A DNA stretch of 64,000 bases. Source: Camarhynchus parvulus. Its lineage: Eukaryota; Chordata; Aves; Passeriformes; Thraupidae. Shown piece after piece: positions 51,301 to 61,945 of the stretch. Location of the stretch: contig NC_044574.1 in NCBI RefSeq assembly GCF_901933205.1, positions 6,098,733-6,162,732 on the forward strand, written 5' to 3'. Made by a program: the position numbers and the translations under genes. Within the stretch, counting starts at the first letter, position 1. Each line of letters starts with the position of its first letter. Below the pieces are notes generated by a model. It searched no databases and was not told the origin of the DNA. It was given only the letters and a program-made list of their open reading frames with translations.

Positions 51301-54300
51301 AGGCCCTTTAAGATACTACCATATTTGGAAAAATAAAAAAAAATTCTGTAATATTTATATTTATTTTATATTTATATATTTTATATATAATTTCTATTTT
51401 TATATCTTTATATGGTTATGTTTATATTTATTTTATTTCCAGCAGCACAGGGAAATTGCATTATGTACAGATAGAAGATTTGCTTCCAATGTTACAGTTC
51501 AGGGAAATGCTGACTTTCACCTGGATTTAAACATTACACACATTCATCTGACAAAAAAGGCCCAGACTTTGGGGTATATTTTAAAGTAGGCCCTTTAAGA
51601 TACTACAGCTGGGGAAAACTAATAAAAAAATTTGCACCAAGGACATATTTAAAGAGGCAATCCTAACTTGTGCTCTGAACTTCACAGAACAACATCCTTT
51701 GTTACATGCAGAACTGGGAACTTGTGCAACTCCCACTGCTTTTAATTTTTGAATGCAAACACCACAGACAGTAAGTGAGATTGAAAATCCAGAGGAACAA
51801 GCACACTGCACACAGCCAGTTGAGCTCATTTTTGAAGACCTCACTGAAAAAGCCCTTCTGACACTCAACAGGAACAGAGCAGATTAATGAGATCCTTTCT
51901 ACTATTTTACCAAGCAACGCATCTGAAATTTTTAAAAATGCTTTTATTTACATCTATTATTTTTCAAATAAATACACTACATAAACTTAAAACAGCAGGA
52001 CAGGACACTGAAAAAACTATTCCCATGACAAGTAAGCAGCAATTTGGAGATTAGACTCAAGCCTAAGCTTCATTATGCTTGCAAGCATTTTCTTTGGCTT
52101 ATAAGAAATACCATCACCAATTTCCACTGAACACTTACACCCTCTCCATACAACCTGGGGCTGTTCTACCTCAGAGGATTTAAATGAAGAAAGTATAGCT
52201 AAACCTGGAAGTGTATTTGTACACAGTCCACCTGCTAAAGCAGAATTGGAAAGTTTTAAAACTTAGGACAAGATTACATAGATTTATTTCAGGCTTCAAG
52301 CTGGTAATAAGGATGGAATTTTACTCTAGTTAATTGGTTTAGATACAGAAGCAAGGATTTGAGACAGATGCATCCTTAAGCTTTGGATAACAGTGACGTG
52401 TGGATTAAAGCTTTTAATACAAAGTTTGAACTCTCCACAATGGTCAGTCAGATATAAACAAAAAACACAAGTTTCATGGACATTCTGCCTAATAATGCAG
52501 CATTAAGTACTTTGTCTCTTCATCTCATTATTGTTACATTGTGCTTTAGCAGATTATCATTAATACCAAAGTTTAAATGAGATTCCCAAAGGATAAATCA
52601 GTGCTGTGTACTGAACAAATGTTTAGACCCTGTCAGAGCCACGTTTTGATGTGAAGCTATCACAAAAATGTCCGTAACAGCAAGTATCAGACTCCCTGCA
52701 CACAGAACTGCTTTTATATAAGAGAACAGAGGGAGAAAAGCATGGCCTGAAAGTATACATTAACACCATTTCAGTATAATTTCAAAGAATTGTTCATATT
52801 TACCTACAAAACCGGGTACAATAATATTCATATCCCAGTTATTGTTGAACCTGGAATTCAGATGTCTCACATGTAAAGCACCAAAGATGAGCTGCCCTAT
52901 CTTATTTAGACACAGAGACTGTGAGACGCTGAATCTCCTCTACTGGTCATTAAGAGCACTGCTACAAAATTAAGCTCCCAAAACCAGTAACATCCCTGTA
53001 AGAGGTACAAAATGCCTTTCTTAAAAAATTCTCTGGTCTTAGAGAATGTTTTAGGTTGGATCTTAAAGATATCTTGTTCAATCCCCTGCCATGGGCAGGA
53101 TCTTCCCATTGGACCAGATTGCTCAAAGTTGCTTTGAACACTTCTAGGGATGGGGCAGCCAAAGCAAAATGGCACTTTAGAGTTACCTGCTGGTGACAAT
53201 TGGCTAGACATATATATATACACATATATAAAAACTAATAACTGATAAAACACAAAATATTTCTACATGCTGTAGTATCTATAGGGTCAGTTCTGTAAGA
53301 AATCAGGAGTTTTGAGCAGTCCCAGAAGGAACAGGCTGGCTGCAGTGGGTTTTGAAAGCAAGTACTGTGCTGCCCACTGGTTTCCCTTTGCTTCTGCAGC
53401 TGACAGAATATTTAGTTCAGATTAATTGTAGGAAAAATCCAAATTTTGTGCTATAATGTGATAATGCAGTCAAAGCAGAAAACAAATACCTTATCAATGG
53501 CTTTTCCAACTCTGGATACACTGCTGTGGATGTCTTTGTGGTCCGAGGCCAGCTTTTGGACTGTGTCTTTTATTCTCTTACAACACTGTGTCATAACAAG
53601 TGAAATCGTCCCCGACAAGTCCCCATCTTGATCTAGGCAAAAGAGAATAAAATCACCAACTTTGTTACAGACAAATGGGAATATCAAATCTCTTAATATG
53701 CAACAACACCAACAGACAAAAAGTGGTATTAAAGAGATGCAATCCAGAGAGTATTTGCAAAGCAAGATCAGCTTAACTGAAGGCAGATGTATAGGAATTC
53801 ACCTGTATGAAAACTCTCCTGTGGAATTCAGAATCCAGTTGGGTGCACAATAACACCGAACAAGTACAACAGTTTAAAAATTTAATGCAAAGGTCTCATG
53901 TGTCTCAGTCACAGCAGATGAATAAACATCTCAAAGTAACATTCAGTTCACAAATCTCTAAGCACATAACAGAAGGACACTGAAGCTACTGCAGGATCAG
54001 TTTTCTTTCAGACAGCCCCTAAAGGTACATGAGAACACCATGTTTAACTTCAACAGGGTGCAAGCAAAATGAGGGTGCAAGCAAATGTGGATTAATGATG
54101 GCCCAATTAATTCTTGCCCTACAAGCCACCCACTGCTATTGGACTGTGTGTCTGAGCTAATGAAATTTCTGCTCCCTGACTTGTGGCAGTAGTTCTGAAC
54201 AGTCTCCAATTCCCCTCAGTGGATGAGAAGCAGTCCACAGAGGACTTGTGGATCTTGTTATAAGATTTATTCTCTAGAAACTGTGAGATTTCTTAGCTGA

Positions 54301-57300
54301 TGTCCAACAGGTTCACTGCTGTATGACCCACTCTGTGAAGAAAATAATAAACAGGACAGGCTTACAGGCCCCTGACCACATCACAGCTTACACCCTTTGT
54401 GCCTTGATTCAAACATCATTCAGAAGCCTGAGTCAGAAAAAAAATACTTCCTTTTGGTGCTTTACTTCAGTTCTTTCTTCCTGCTTTTGATTTAAAAATA
54501 CAAGAAAAAATCTCCCTTCCAGTCTTACCTCTGAAGGTCTCTCTCAAAGTTGAAGAATTTTTCCTTTAGGGACACAGACTTAGCAGCCTTCCACTGCATG
54601 GGAAGGCTAATTTAGGTGGGAGAGGAGCTCACAAATGTCTCCCTAATATTCCAGACCCAAAGCCTTCATGTGAAAAAACAAAATCACCAAAATACCTCTT
54701 TAGAAGAAGGATTTTATGGAAAACATGTTCACTTTTTAAGTTTGTTCCTTTTTGATTTCATGTTTTAACACACCTTTGCTTTCAGCAGTGTGTTAAGAGC
54801 CCAGTTTCTGCAGAGAGCAAAGAGAATCCAGAAAAAACTGCAATCACAGGGAGTAGATAATAACTTCACAGCCATTCTTCTAGGCCCCTTCCCTCCTGCA
54901 CCCTCTGAAAGGTGCTGCTGACACTGTCACACACTGAGCCACCCCCTGTGACCAGCAACAGCCCCTGCCCAGCCCCACCAGCCCCAGCTGGGCAAGTTTC
55001 CACAGCATTTCTCCAACAGCCACGGGTTCTAAGAACAAAAATAACCTTTACCATGCTTTTTTCTCCCTCCAGTCCCATGAAGCCAAGGATCATCTCCTGG
55101 GCAAAAGGCTAATGGGGCTCTGTGGTTTTTTTCTAGATGAGTGAGGAGTAATAGGACTGAAAACAGTTCATTTCAGTGATTGTACACATCCCAAACTAAA
55201 ACTGAAAATTCCACTCAACTATTCCAAAAAGTTCATCTCCCAAAATTATTTCAAGAATAATCATTACTAGTTGCTATTTAATTTTTATGACAAACACTCA
55301 GAATAACATGAAGGATCTTTAACTGTCCCCATGAATTTTGCCATGGCAAAATGACCAGCCAGACATTATGCAACAAGCAAAATGGAAATACTCATTCCCC
55401 AAGAAAGGCTGAAATGCACTTTCTGAAAGCCATTAAGCTAAAACCCAAACAACCCACACGGGTGCCTGCTTTCACCCCAAGCAAAGAAGTGAATTACTGG
55501 TCCCTGACATTGTAGCAGAAACCCAACTCCAGTAAAGCAATGAAAATGTCTACAGAGGAAAAGCCCTCAGAGCTGCAGAAGGTTTCCCCTCTGCTCCCCT
55601 CTCCACCAGCTCCAATCAAACTCTGAGCTACTTGCACTAAATCAGCAGGAGAAAGCCTGCAGCCATCCCTGCTGGTAATTCAGGGTTCACAGGACAGAGA
55701 GACAGCTTCTCTCTGTGATGTGTGTGCACAGTCACAATTTTTAAAAAAATTAAATATATTGGCACACAAACACCGAGCACAGAGCAGAGTGCAATGCCAA
55801 GTTTACTCAGCCAGACTCACTTATACCATCCAAGAATATGCAATCCTTGGCTACTCCAAGAAGACAGATTTATTAAGAGAACAGAGAAGGAAAACAAATT
55901 TGTCTTCCCATTCACAGGCCTGAGCATAGGGCTGGTCTGCCCTTAGGCTTTAACATGAAATCAGCTCAAGACATTTTAATACACTTGTGAGGGAGGGAGA
56001 AGGAAACCAGTTTAGAGGTTAAGGCAGTTTCTAATAGTTTCTCCTTCTCCACCCACTTCCTTTTTTATCCAGTGCCTATTTAAGGTCTTTTCATACATCT
56101 TTGCTCTCAGATCTTGTCCTAACCTCTTCTTCAGCAGTGAGGGCTTTCATTTCTCTTTCTTTTCTCCATTGAAATTACATCCAGGAGCCTATTTCTGCAG
56201 TTCATAGCCCTGGATTAGACTTCCACATTAAGATGTCTGGTTGCTTTCAATTCCATCCATTTTCAAAAATCTTCAAGATAGTGTGTAAAACCTGAAAATA
56301 CCTGTTCTTTTCAGAAAGTTACAAATAGCATGTTAAAGAAAAGAGAAAATAGTAAGAATTTTGACCCCTATGAATCCAGCTCACCCTCAGATGCCAAAAT
56401 TGTAGTCCCTAGATATCTGAGGGTGCATTAGCAATGTACTGGCTTCATTCTAGAGCATTTACTAAAAGAAAACCCAGTTTGGGATGTGCTCTCTGGGACA
56501 GCATCACTTGGTAAGTGCTGAAATTATTCACTGGACAGTGCCAAATCCAACTTGGATGGAAAACCCAATGAGGATCCTGAAGGAATCACAGGCTGGAACC
56601 TTCTAAATTCATTACAAAGAGAGTAAAAGCTCTGGAGCTGCCACAGGAATGTCAGAGCCAAGGCTTTACAGCCCAAAAAAGACCAGCACAAGCATGAGGG
56701 TGACACACACAGCTCTCCAGCAAGGTCAGCACCTCAGTTTGTGAAGACACAGATTTTAGTGACTGTCCTCAATGCCCAAGCCCAGGCTGTTTCAAACAGC
56801 ACAAATAACAGTTACTGAAACACAGTTCAAAACAGTGCCAAAAAGACCAAGCCTTATTTCATCCCAAATAAACACCTCACAATCAGAATTCCATGTCTGC
56901 TCTCTACAGAAACTTCTGGGTACACAGGGAGCAGTTCCAGCACACTGGTGCTTGTGTTCCTGGAATTATCCACACTCCTGAGCGAGCTCAGCACCTGTAT
57001 TTGGACAGGCAAACCACGGCAAACACGTTGTCCCCCAGCCAAACAAAAACAAAAGCAGAGCAGCAGCACAGTTGATCTAAACTTTGGTCTCAGGAGCCTG
57101 CAAGTTCCTATTTTTAATCCCTGAGCCATCACCCGCTTCCTGCATGGCCTTGGGTAAATCACTTCAGCTGCTTCTCCATTCCCTCCCACTCCAGCAAACA
57201 CGGCACTACCTCCGTCCCCGGGATTTCGCAAGCTTTAAACGCCCCGTGTTTACTGCTCTGCAAGTGCCCAGCACCAGCCGTGACACAGACACAAGGCTTG

Positions 57301-58753
57301 TTTACCTCCTGCTTCACCGCCAAAGCCGGCCGCAGCAAAGGAACACAGCTCAGGGACACAGGAAAAGAGAGACAAAAACAGAAAAGAAACGGGGGCGGGG
57401 AGTGGAGGGGGAAAGCAAACAGGTCAGCTCTGCCCTATTTCCTCTGTATTTCCCCCGGGATGACCAACCCGTCTGTAACCCAACATAAACCAGGAGCACG
57501 CCAGAGCTGCTGACCAGGAACAAACAAACCTCTCCAGCAGCACACACGGGGTGGGAGAGGCCCAGGAGGGTGAGACTGATCACAGAATTATGGAATATGC
57601 TGAGCTGGAAGGGACCCACCAGACCCAACGAGGCCGGCTGCTGGCCCAGCACAGGACAGCCCCAACAATGCCACCATGGGGCTCAGAGCATTGTCCCAAC
57701 CCCTCCTGAACTCTGCCAGGCTGGTGCTGTGACCACTGCCCTGGGGAGCCAGGTCAGTGCCCAGCCACCCTCTGGGTGAAAAACCTTTTTGTCATGTCCA
57801 ACCTGAACCTCCCCTGCTCCCACCTTTTAAATGTTCCCTGTCAACAACGCCCCAAAGCTCCGGGGGCTGCGGGGGAAGACCCCCGGCACAGAACCCTCAG
57901 GATGGGGTTCCTGGAGCCCGGGCTCTCCTCAGGATGGGGGTCCCTGGAGCCCGGGTTCTCCTCAGGATGGGGGTCCCTGGAACCCAGGCTCTCCTCAGGA
58001 TGGGGGTCCCTGGAGCCCGGGTTCTCCTCAGGATGGGGGTCCCTGGCCGGCTCCCGGGGTCCTGGACGGGTCCCAGGATGGGGGTCCCTGGAGCCCGGGT
58101 TCTCCTCAGGATGGGGGTCCCTGGAACCCAGGCTCTCCTCAGGATGGAGGTCCCTGGAACCCAGGCTCTCCTCAGGATGGGGGTCCCTGGAGCCCGGGTT
58201 CTCCTCAGGATGGGGTCCCTGGAACCCAGGCTCTCCTCAGGATGGGGGTCCCTGGAGCCCGGGTTCTCCTCAGGATGGGGGTTCCTGGAGCCCAGGCTCT
58301 CCTCAGGATGGGGGTCCCTGGAACCTGGGCTCTCCTCAGGATGGAGGTCCCTGGAACCCAGGCTCTCCTCAGGATGGAGGTCCCTGGAGCCCGGGCTCTC
58401 CTAGGATGGGGGTCCCTGGAGCCCGGGCTCTCCTCAGGATGGGGGTCCCTGGAGCCCGGGCTCTCCTCAGGGGGGTTCGCAGCCCACAAAGCCCGAAGTT
58501 TTCGGGGGTGTCCAGCCCACAGCTCCCCAAATTTAGGGCTTCCTCTCCCCGGAGGGAGGAGCGGGGCCGCGTCCCCTGGGCAGAGGGGGTTGCGGGGGGG
58601 TCTGCACGTACTCTCGGTCTGCAGGATCTCCCTGCGCAGCCCTCCCGCGTACTGGATCAGCTCCTCCAGGCTGCGCTCGCACAGCTGCCCGTATCCCGAG
58701 AACTTCTGCAGCACCTTCTCCAGCTCCCGCTCCACCGTCACGCACTGGTCCAT
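34633..58753 (-). CDS. RMND5A: RMND5A, RING-type subunit of the CTLH E3 ubiquitin ligase
   Basis: RMND5A (yeast Gid2 relative) pairs with MAEA to form the catalytic core of the CTLH/GID ubiquitin ligase. Nine minus-strand exons: 58612-58753, 53490-53632, 46911-47045, 46652-46752, 41888-42054, 41048-41213, 38363-38465, 36179-36333, 34633-34696. They sum to 1176 nt, giving 391 residues plus stop, the same length as the human protein, and every join keeps frame at GT-AG sites. The start is [21 protein letters not shown] LisH segment lies at about 114-146 ([20 protein letters not shown]) and CTLH follows at about 153-210. The Gid-type RING spans about 336-377: Cys336, Cys354-Gly-His356 and Cys374-Pro-Tyr-Cys377. 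The protein ends [10 protein letters not shown]. It is strongly conserved and looks intact. It is transcribed towards the CD8A-like gene. Confidence 0.97.
34972..35088 (-). mobile_element. CR1 LINE 3'-end fragment (antisense) in RMND5A intron 8
   Basis: 'agaatcacagaatggtttgg', 'ttggaagggaccttaagg', then 'ccattccaacccggctgcc' and 'cactagacccatccagcctgg' are the reverse-oriented CR1 end. The neighbouring intron sequence shows no other recognised element. Confidence 0.95.
39344..39374 (+). repeat. (AT)n microsatellite in RMND5A intron 6
   Basis: Pure AT dinucleotide run of about 31 bases, between the exons at 38363-38465 and 41048-41213. Confidence 0.95.
42055..46651 (-). other. RMND5A intron 4, no recognised elements
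   Basis: About 4.6 kb between exons 5 and 4. It is AT-rich with homopolymer tracts (for example T runs near 42840-42880) and no exon or transposon I can name. Confidence 0.6.
51151..51606 (+). repeat. Direct duplication of about 170 bp separated by an AT-rich spacer
   Basis: 51151-51319 and 51437-51606 are about 95% identical (both begin TTCCAGCAGCACAGGGAAAT and end CCCTTTAAGATACTAC), offset by 286 bases. The 117 bases between them are mostly TTTATAT-type simple sequence. This suggests a tandem duplication of about 286 bp or a slippage event in intron 2 of RMND5A. Confidence 0.95.
53030..53164 (-). mobile_element. CR1 LINE fragment (antisense) in RMND5A intron 2
   Basis: 'gttttaggttggatcttaaagatatcttgttcaa' followed by 'cccctgccatgggcagg' and 'gaccagattgctcaaag' is a diverged, reverse-oriented CR1 end. 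Confidence 0.8.
53633..57576 (-). other. RMND5A intron 1, distal part, no recognised elements
   Basis: No exon or repeat family was recognised in this stretch between exon 2 and the CR1 fragment at 57.6 kb. Several open frames at 56.8-57.5 kb have no conserved content. Confidence 0.55.
57577..57825 (-). mobile_element. CR1 LINE 3'-end fragment (antisense) in RMND5A intron 1
   Basis: 'atcacagaattatggaatatgctgagctgg' then 'cattgtcccaacccctcctgaactctgcc' and 'ctgggtgaaaaaccttttt' read as reversed CR1. Confidence 0.9.
57901..58470 (+). repeat. 33-bp minisatellite, 17 copies, in RMND5A intron 1
   Basis: The unit is GATGGGGGTCCCTGGAGCCC followed by GGGTTCTCCTCAG. Seventeen units can be counted. 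Most are 33 bases, three are 32 (units 1, 10 and 15), and unit 5 is 45 bases with a different end. Two variants, GAGCCCGGGTT and GAACCCAGGCT, often alternate. The array ends about 140 bases from the exon 1 donor. Because 33 is a multiple of 3 and the unit lacks stops, it produces long open frames of several hundred codons that are artefacts. Confidence 0.97.
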
Positions 58754-59276
58754 CGCGCCCGGGCCGCGCTGCTCCTCCTCCTCGTCGTCCTGCTCCTCCT
58801 GCTGCCCCGCGGCCGGGCCCCCCGCGCCGCCCGGGCCCCGCCAGCCCCGGCCCCCGGCCGGCCCCGGCCCCGCTCCCCCGCGGCACCGTCACCCCGGGCC
58901 GCCGCACTTCCGCGCAGGCAGCGCCGCGGGCACGCGGGGACCTCAGGGCGCTCCGCGCAGGCAGCGCCGCGGACGCCTCAGCGAGGGGCCTTGGCGCAAT
59001 GCAGGGCGGAGCGGTGATTTTCGGTCAGGCGGCGCGGCGGGCAGCTCTGGCGCGCCGCCGGCAGGGGGGGCGGGCCGTTCTTTCCGGTGTCCCGGGGGAA
59101 TCAGGAAGCGCTTCCCGGTCTGGTGGAGCATAGGAGTCAGCCTGGGGAACGGGGATGCTGTTGCGGTCAGGCAGGGAGATGGGCAGCTCAGCGCGGGGGC
59201 CTGCGGGGCGCTGTTGCCATGGCGACGCCGAGGCCTAAGGGGCGCCGGGCCCCGGACGGTCCCTCTGGATCTTGGC
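58540..59276. promoter_or_regulatory. CpG-rich promoter of RMND5A
   Basis: Very GC-rich and CpG-dense, covering RMND5A exon 1 (start codon 58751-58753, minus strand) and about 500 bases upstream. An ETS-like ACTTCCG occurs at about 58907. A perfect 20-base direct repeat CCGCGCAGGCAGCGCCGCGG occurs at 58910-58929 and 58953-58972. No TATA box was seen, as is normal for a housekeeping promoter. CpG islands of this kind often start transcription in both directions. Confidence 0.8.
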
Positions 59277-59281
59277 TGTGA
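59219..59281 (+). other. Short divergent ORF at the edge of the CpG island
   Basis: GCCATGGCG is a strong Kozak context. It opens a 20-codon frame beginning MATPRPKGRR, whose TGA lies in the first bases of the adjoining LTR. It could be the start of a divergent transcript cut by the LTR, or simply chance in GC-rich DNA. No downstream exon was recognised. Confidence 0.2.
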
Positions 59282-59907
59282 AAAATGCGGATTTTATGAT
59301 TGGCCTTTCACAAATATTAAAATGAATATTATCCGTGTTATGTTAGAAAGTTATGCTGTATTAATTTATTTAAGTAGTGCGTTAAATATAGTTTTAGGTT
59401 ATAACGTAATGTTAAAATAGAAACTATGCATGTAGGATATTTTTTTAAAGAAAGGAGTGAGGTGCTCACACCAGATAGTAGGGACGGAACACCTAAATCT
59501 TTCAGAGAAAAAAAGAATTTATTGCTCTCTTATCAGAAGAAATGAACTTCTTCCCGCCTCACTCAGCCCTGAAGATGCTGTCAGGATTCAGAGGAAGAAG
59601 CTGACACTGACCAGACAGAATCCTGTGTTTGAATGGAATTTATGCATCATGTATGAGATGTATGAATATGCATCAGGCTGTTGCTTTTAAGGGTTAATCC
59701 TCTGTTAATGTGTGTCCTTTTTCGGGTTTATTTTGCCCAGAAAAAGGTACCAGGACCGTCTATAACTCTTTGTTCTTATTGTCTCGTATTGTCTTAAATC
59801 CTAATTGTCCAATTTTTTATTATTCTAATTATATTCCTATTTTTATAACCATTTCATTACTATTAAACTTTTAAAATTTTAAAAACAAATGATTGGCATT
59901 TTTCACA
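59277..59907 (+). mobile_element. Solo LTR of an endogenous retrovirus beside the RMND5A promoter
   Basis: The 631-bp segment starts TGTGAAAAATGC and ends GCATTTTTCACA, a perfect 12-base terminal inverted repeat with the TG...CA ends of retroviral LTRs. The body is AT-rich and includes 'gattggcctttcacaaatat', 'gaagctgacactgaccagac' and 'ccattt.attactattaaac'. It closely resembles a songbird LTR as I remember it. No internal retroviral region is present. The flanks (CTTGGC left, AGGCTG right) share only GGC, so a clear target site duplication was not found. Confidence 0.75.
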
Positions 59908-60009
59908 AGGCTGAAGTGCATTGGACTGGCAGCAGCTCATAAAAATGAGCTCAAAGAGATGGCTCAGATCAAATTGCACTTGGTTAACACCAGCTCCAGG
60001 CAAATTTAG

Positions 60010-60448
60010 AGGAGATCACCACGATGAGAGGGATGAAGCACTTCTCCTGTGGAGGTTAAGAAAATTGGGATTGTTCAGCCTGGAAGAGAGAAAGCATTGA
60101 GTGACCCAACTGAGGCCTTCCAGTACCTGAAGGGAACTTACAGAAAAGATGGGGCAAGACTTGACAAGGGTGTGTAGTGACAGGACAAGGGAGAAAGGCT
60201 ACAAAATGAAAGAGGGAAAGTTTAGATTGGATATTAGGAAAAAATTCTTTACTGGGGGGGTGGGGAGGCCCTGGAACAGGCTGCCTAGGGAAGCTGTGGA
60301 TGCTCCATCCCTGGAGGTGTTCCAGGCCAGGCTGGATGGGGATCTGAGGGACCTGGGCTAGTGGAAGGTGTCCCTGCACACGGCAGGGACTTGGAACTGA
60401 ATGGTCTTCGAGGTCTCTTCCAACCCAAACCATTCTGTGATTTTATGC
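60010..60448 (+). mobile_element. CR1 LINE 3'-end fragment (sense), the longest in the window
   Basis: CR1 phrases run in order: 'agaaaattgggattgttcagcctgg', 'cttccagtacctgaagg', 'gggcaagacttgacaaggg', 'gattggatattaggaaaaa', 'gccctggaacaggctgcc', 'catccctggaggtgttccagg', 'ggtctcttccaacccaaaccattctgtgat'. About 440 bases are kept. Confidence 0.95.
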
Positions 60449-61130
60449 TGATGGCTCTGTGAGCTTTGGTGTTTGGAGGCAGTAGCCCAGGACACACAGG
60501 ACTCTGTGTTTTGTGTAGCACAGTACAAACAAAGCTCCTGATAAATTTGGACAAAGTTAACTGGAAAACCAGCATTTGGTCTGAGCCTGGGGTAGTGTTG
60601 CTTCATCTGCATCCACAGTGCTGGGCAGGACAGGAAAATCAGGAATTCAGTATTCTCACAAGAACAGAGGACTTGTGTGATGTGCACTGTCAGTGTCAGG
60701 AATTGGTCACATTTTGGCCCAAACTCCTGCTTTGCTATGTTTTTGCTCTTCATTTAATCACAAATTATGCTTAAACACAAGCACTTTCTTCTGGTTTCTT
60801 AGGTCATCAGCACAGGGGTTTAATTTGTGAAATTCTCCACTGCTGTGGTCTCCTTGACCATCTCAGCACAGTCAAGCAAGGACTCCTTATTTATTTACTA
60901 TGGATGTTAAACAGAGCCGGTCTTCTCCAAGGGTGAAACAAATAGTTTTCACTGGTACAAAACAGAAAATGCACACTGCCTAGAAAAAAAGTGTCTTTAT
61001 TTGAAGCTTTAATTATTTTATTCTGCTCCTTTAAGTTGGTTTGGCCTGACTGATGTTAATCACTGGATAAACACAGCAGATCAAACTCCCACAGGGGGTG
61101 ACCATCAGCTCCAGCTGTGGCTGCAGAAAG
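60449..61130. other. Intergenic DNA, nothing recognised
   Basis: Between the CR1 fragment and the minisatellite. No gene, repeat family or regulatory motif was recognised. Confidence 0.6.
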
Positions 61131-61408
61131 CCCCGATCACCTGCCCGGGTGTCACAGCTGACCCTGCCCCGACAGCGTAAGCTCCTGACCGACACCTCGG
61201 GTGCACAGCTGACCCTGAGCCCCGATCACCTGCCCGGTGTCACAGCTCACCCTGAGCCCCGATCACCTGCCCGGGTGTCACAGCTGGCCTGAGCCCCGAT
61301 CACCTGCCCGGGTGTCACAGCTCACCCTAAGCCCCGATCACCTGCCCGCGTGTCACAGCTGGCCCTGAGCCCCGATCACCTGCCCGGGTGTCACAGCTGG
61401 CCCTGAGC
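61131..61408 (+). repeat. 37-38 bp minisatellite, about six full copies plus one diverged
   Basis: The unit is CCCCGATCACCTGCCCGGGT followed by GTCACAGCTGRCCCTGAG. The copies differ by single bases and 1-base indels. The second unit (about 61167-61218) is longer and much diverged. Confidence 0.95.
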
Positions 61409-61489
61409 AGGGGGCTGGGCTTCAGAGCCTCCCGTCCAACCCGAATTCCTGCGTGAATCATCGCCAGATCGCCGGGACTGCCTCACCCA

Positions 61490-61557
61490 TGGCAGGGGGT
61501 GGAACTGGATGTCCTTGAGGTCCGTCCCAGCCCGAACCACGCCAGGGTTCCACGGTT
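61490..61557 (+). mobile_element. Short CR1 LINE 3' tip (sense)
   Basis: 'gcagggggtggaactggatgtccttgaggtccgtcccagcccgaacc' matches the last part of CR1 with several CpG-type changes. Confidence 0.7.
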
Positions 61558-61867
61558 GCACAGCCAGGGCTTGAGCCGAGCTGTCAGGAGCAGTCACTGT
61601 GTTAAGCACTCACACCTCTGCTAAATCTGCTTCCCGTTGGCCACTCCTACAAAGCAGGAAACATCTGATTTAAAATTCCTCTGCCCACAACACAATAATG
61701 TCTGGGCTGCTGCAATCTTGCTTTGAGATTCTCATAGAAGCTTCTGTTATTTAGTCAATATCAGTTACAAGGAGGCACAATTTCCCGTCACAACTAAAAC
61801 ATGTTGAGATGCACCCCTGTTGATAAAGAAGCACATCAAGAATTTCTGTGTTGGTAAATTCCCAGAA

Positions 61868-61945
61868 ATTCACAGAATTGTCGAATATCCACAGTTGTAA
61901 GGAAACCACAAGGATCATCGAGATCCAGTTCCTGTCATCAAAGTA
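61868..61945 (-). mobile_element. Short CR1 LINE fragment (antisense)
   Basis: 'ttcacagaattgtcgaatatcc' followed by 'ccacaaggatcatcgagatccagttcctgtcatc' is a diverged reversed CR1 tip. Confidence 0.65.

Larger units (their letters stand above)
47046..53489 (-). other. RMND5A intron 2
   Basis: About 6.4 kb, the longest intron. It contains a spaced duplication at 51151-51606 and a CR1 fragment at 53030-53164. The rest shows no recognised element. Confidence 0.65.

Noticed and set aside
57757..59420. Long overlapping plus-strand ORFs of 215, 413 and 529 codons
   Set aside because: They run through the 33-bp minisatellite and the antisense of RMND5A exon 1 in CpG-rich DNA with few stops. The length comes from the repeat period being a multiple of 3, and no conserved domain is visible.
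60056..60433. ORFs of 70-131 codons around 60.1-60.7 kb
   Set aside because: They overlap a CR1 LINE end and its antisense and have no independent protein resemblance.
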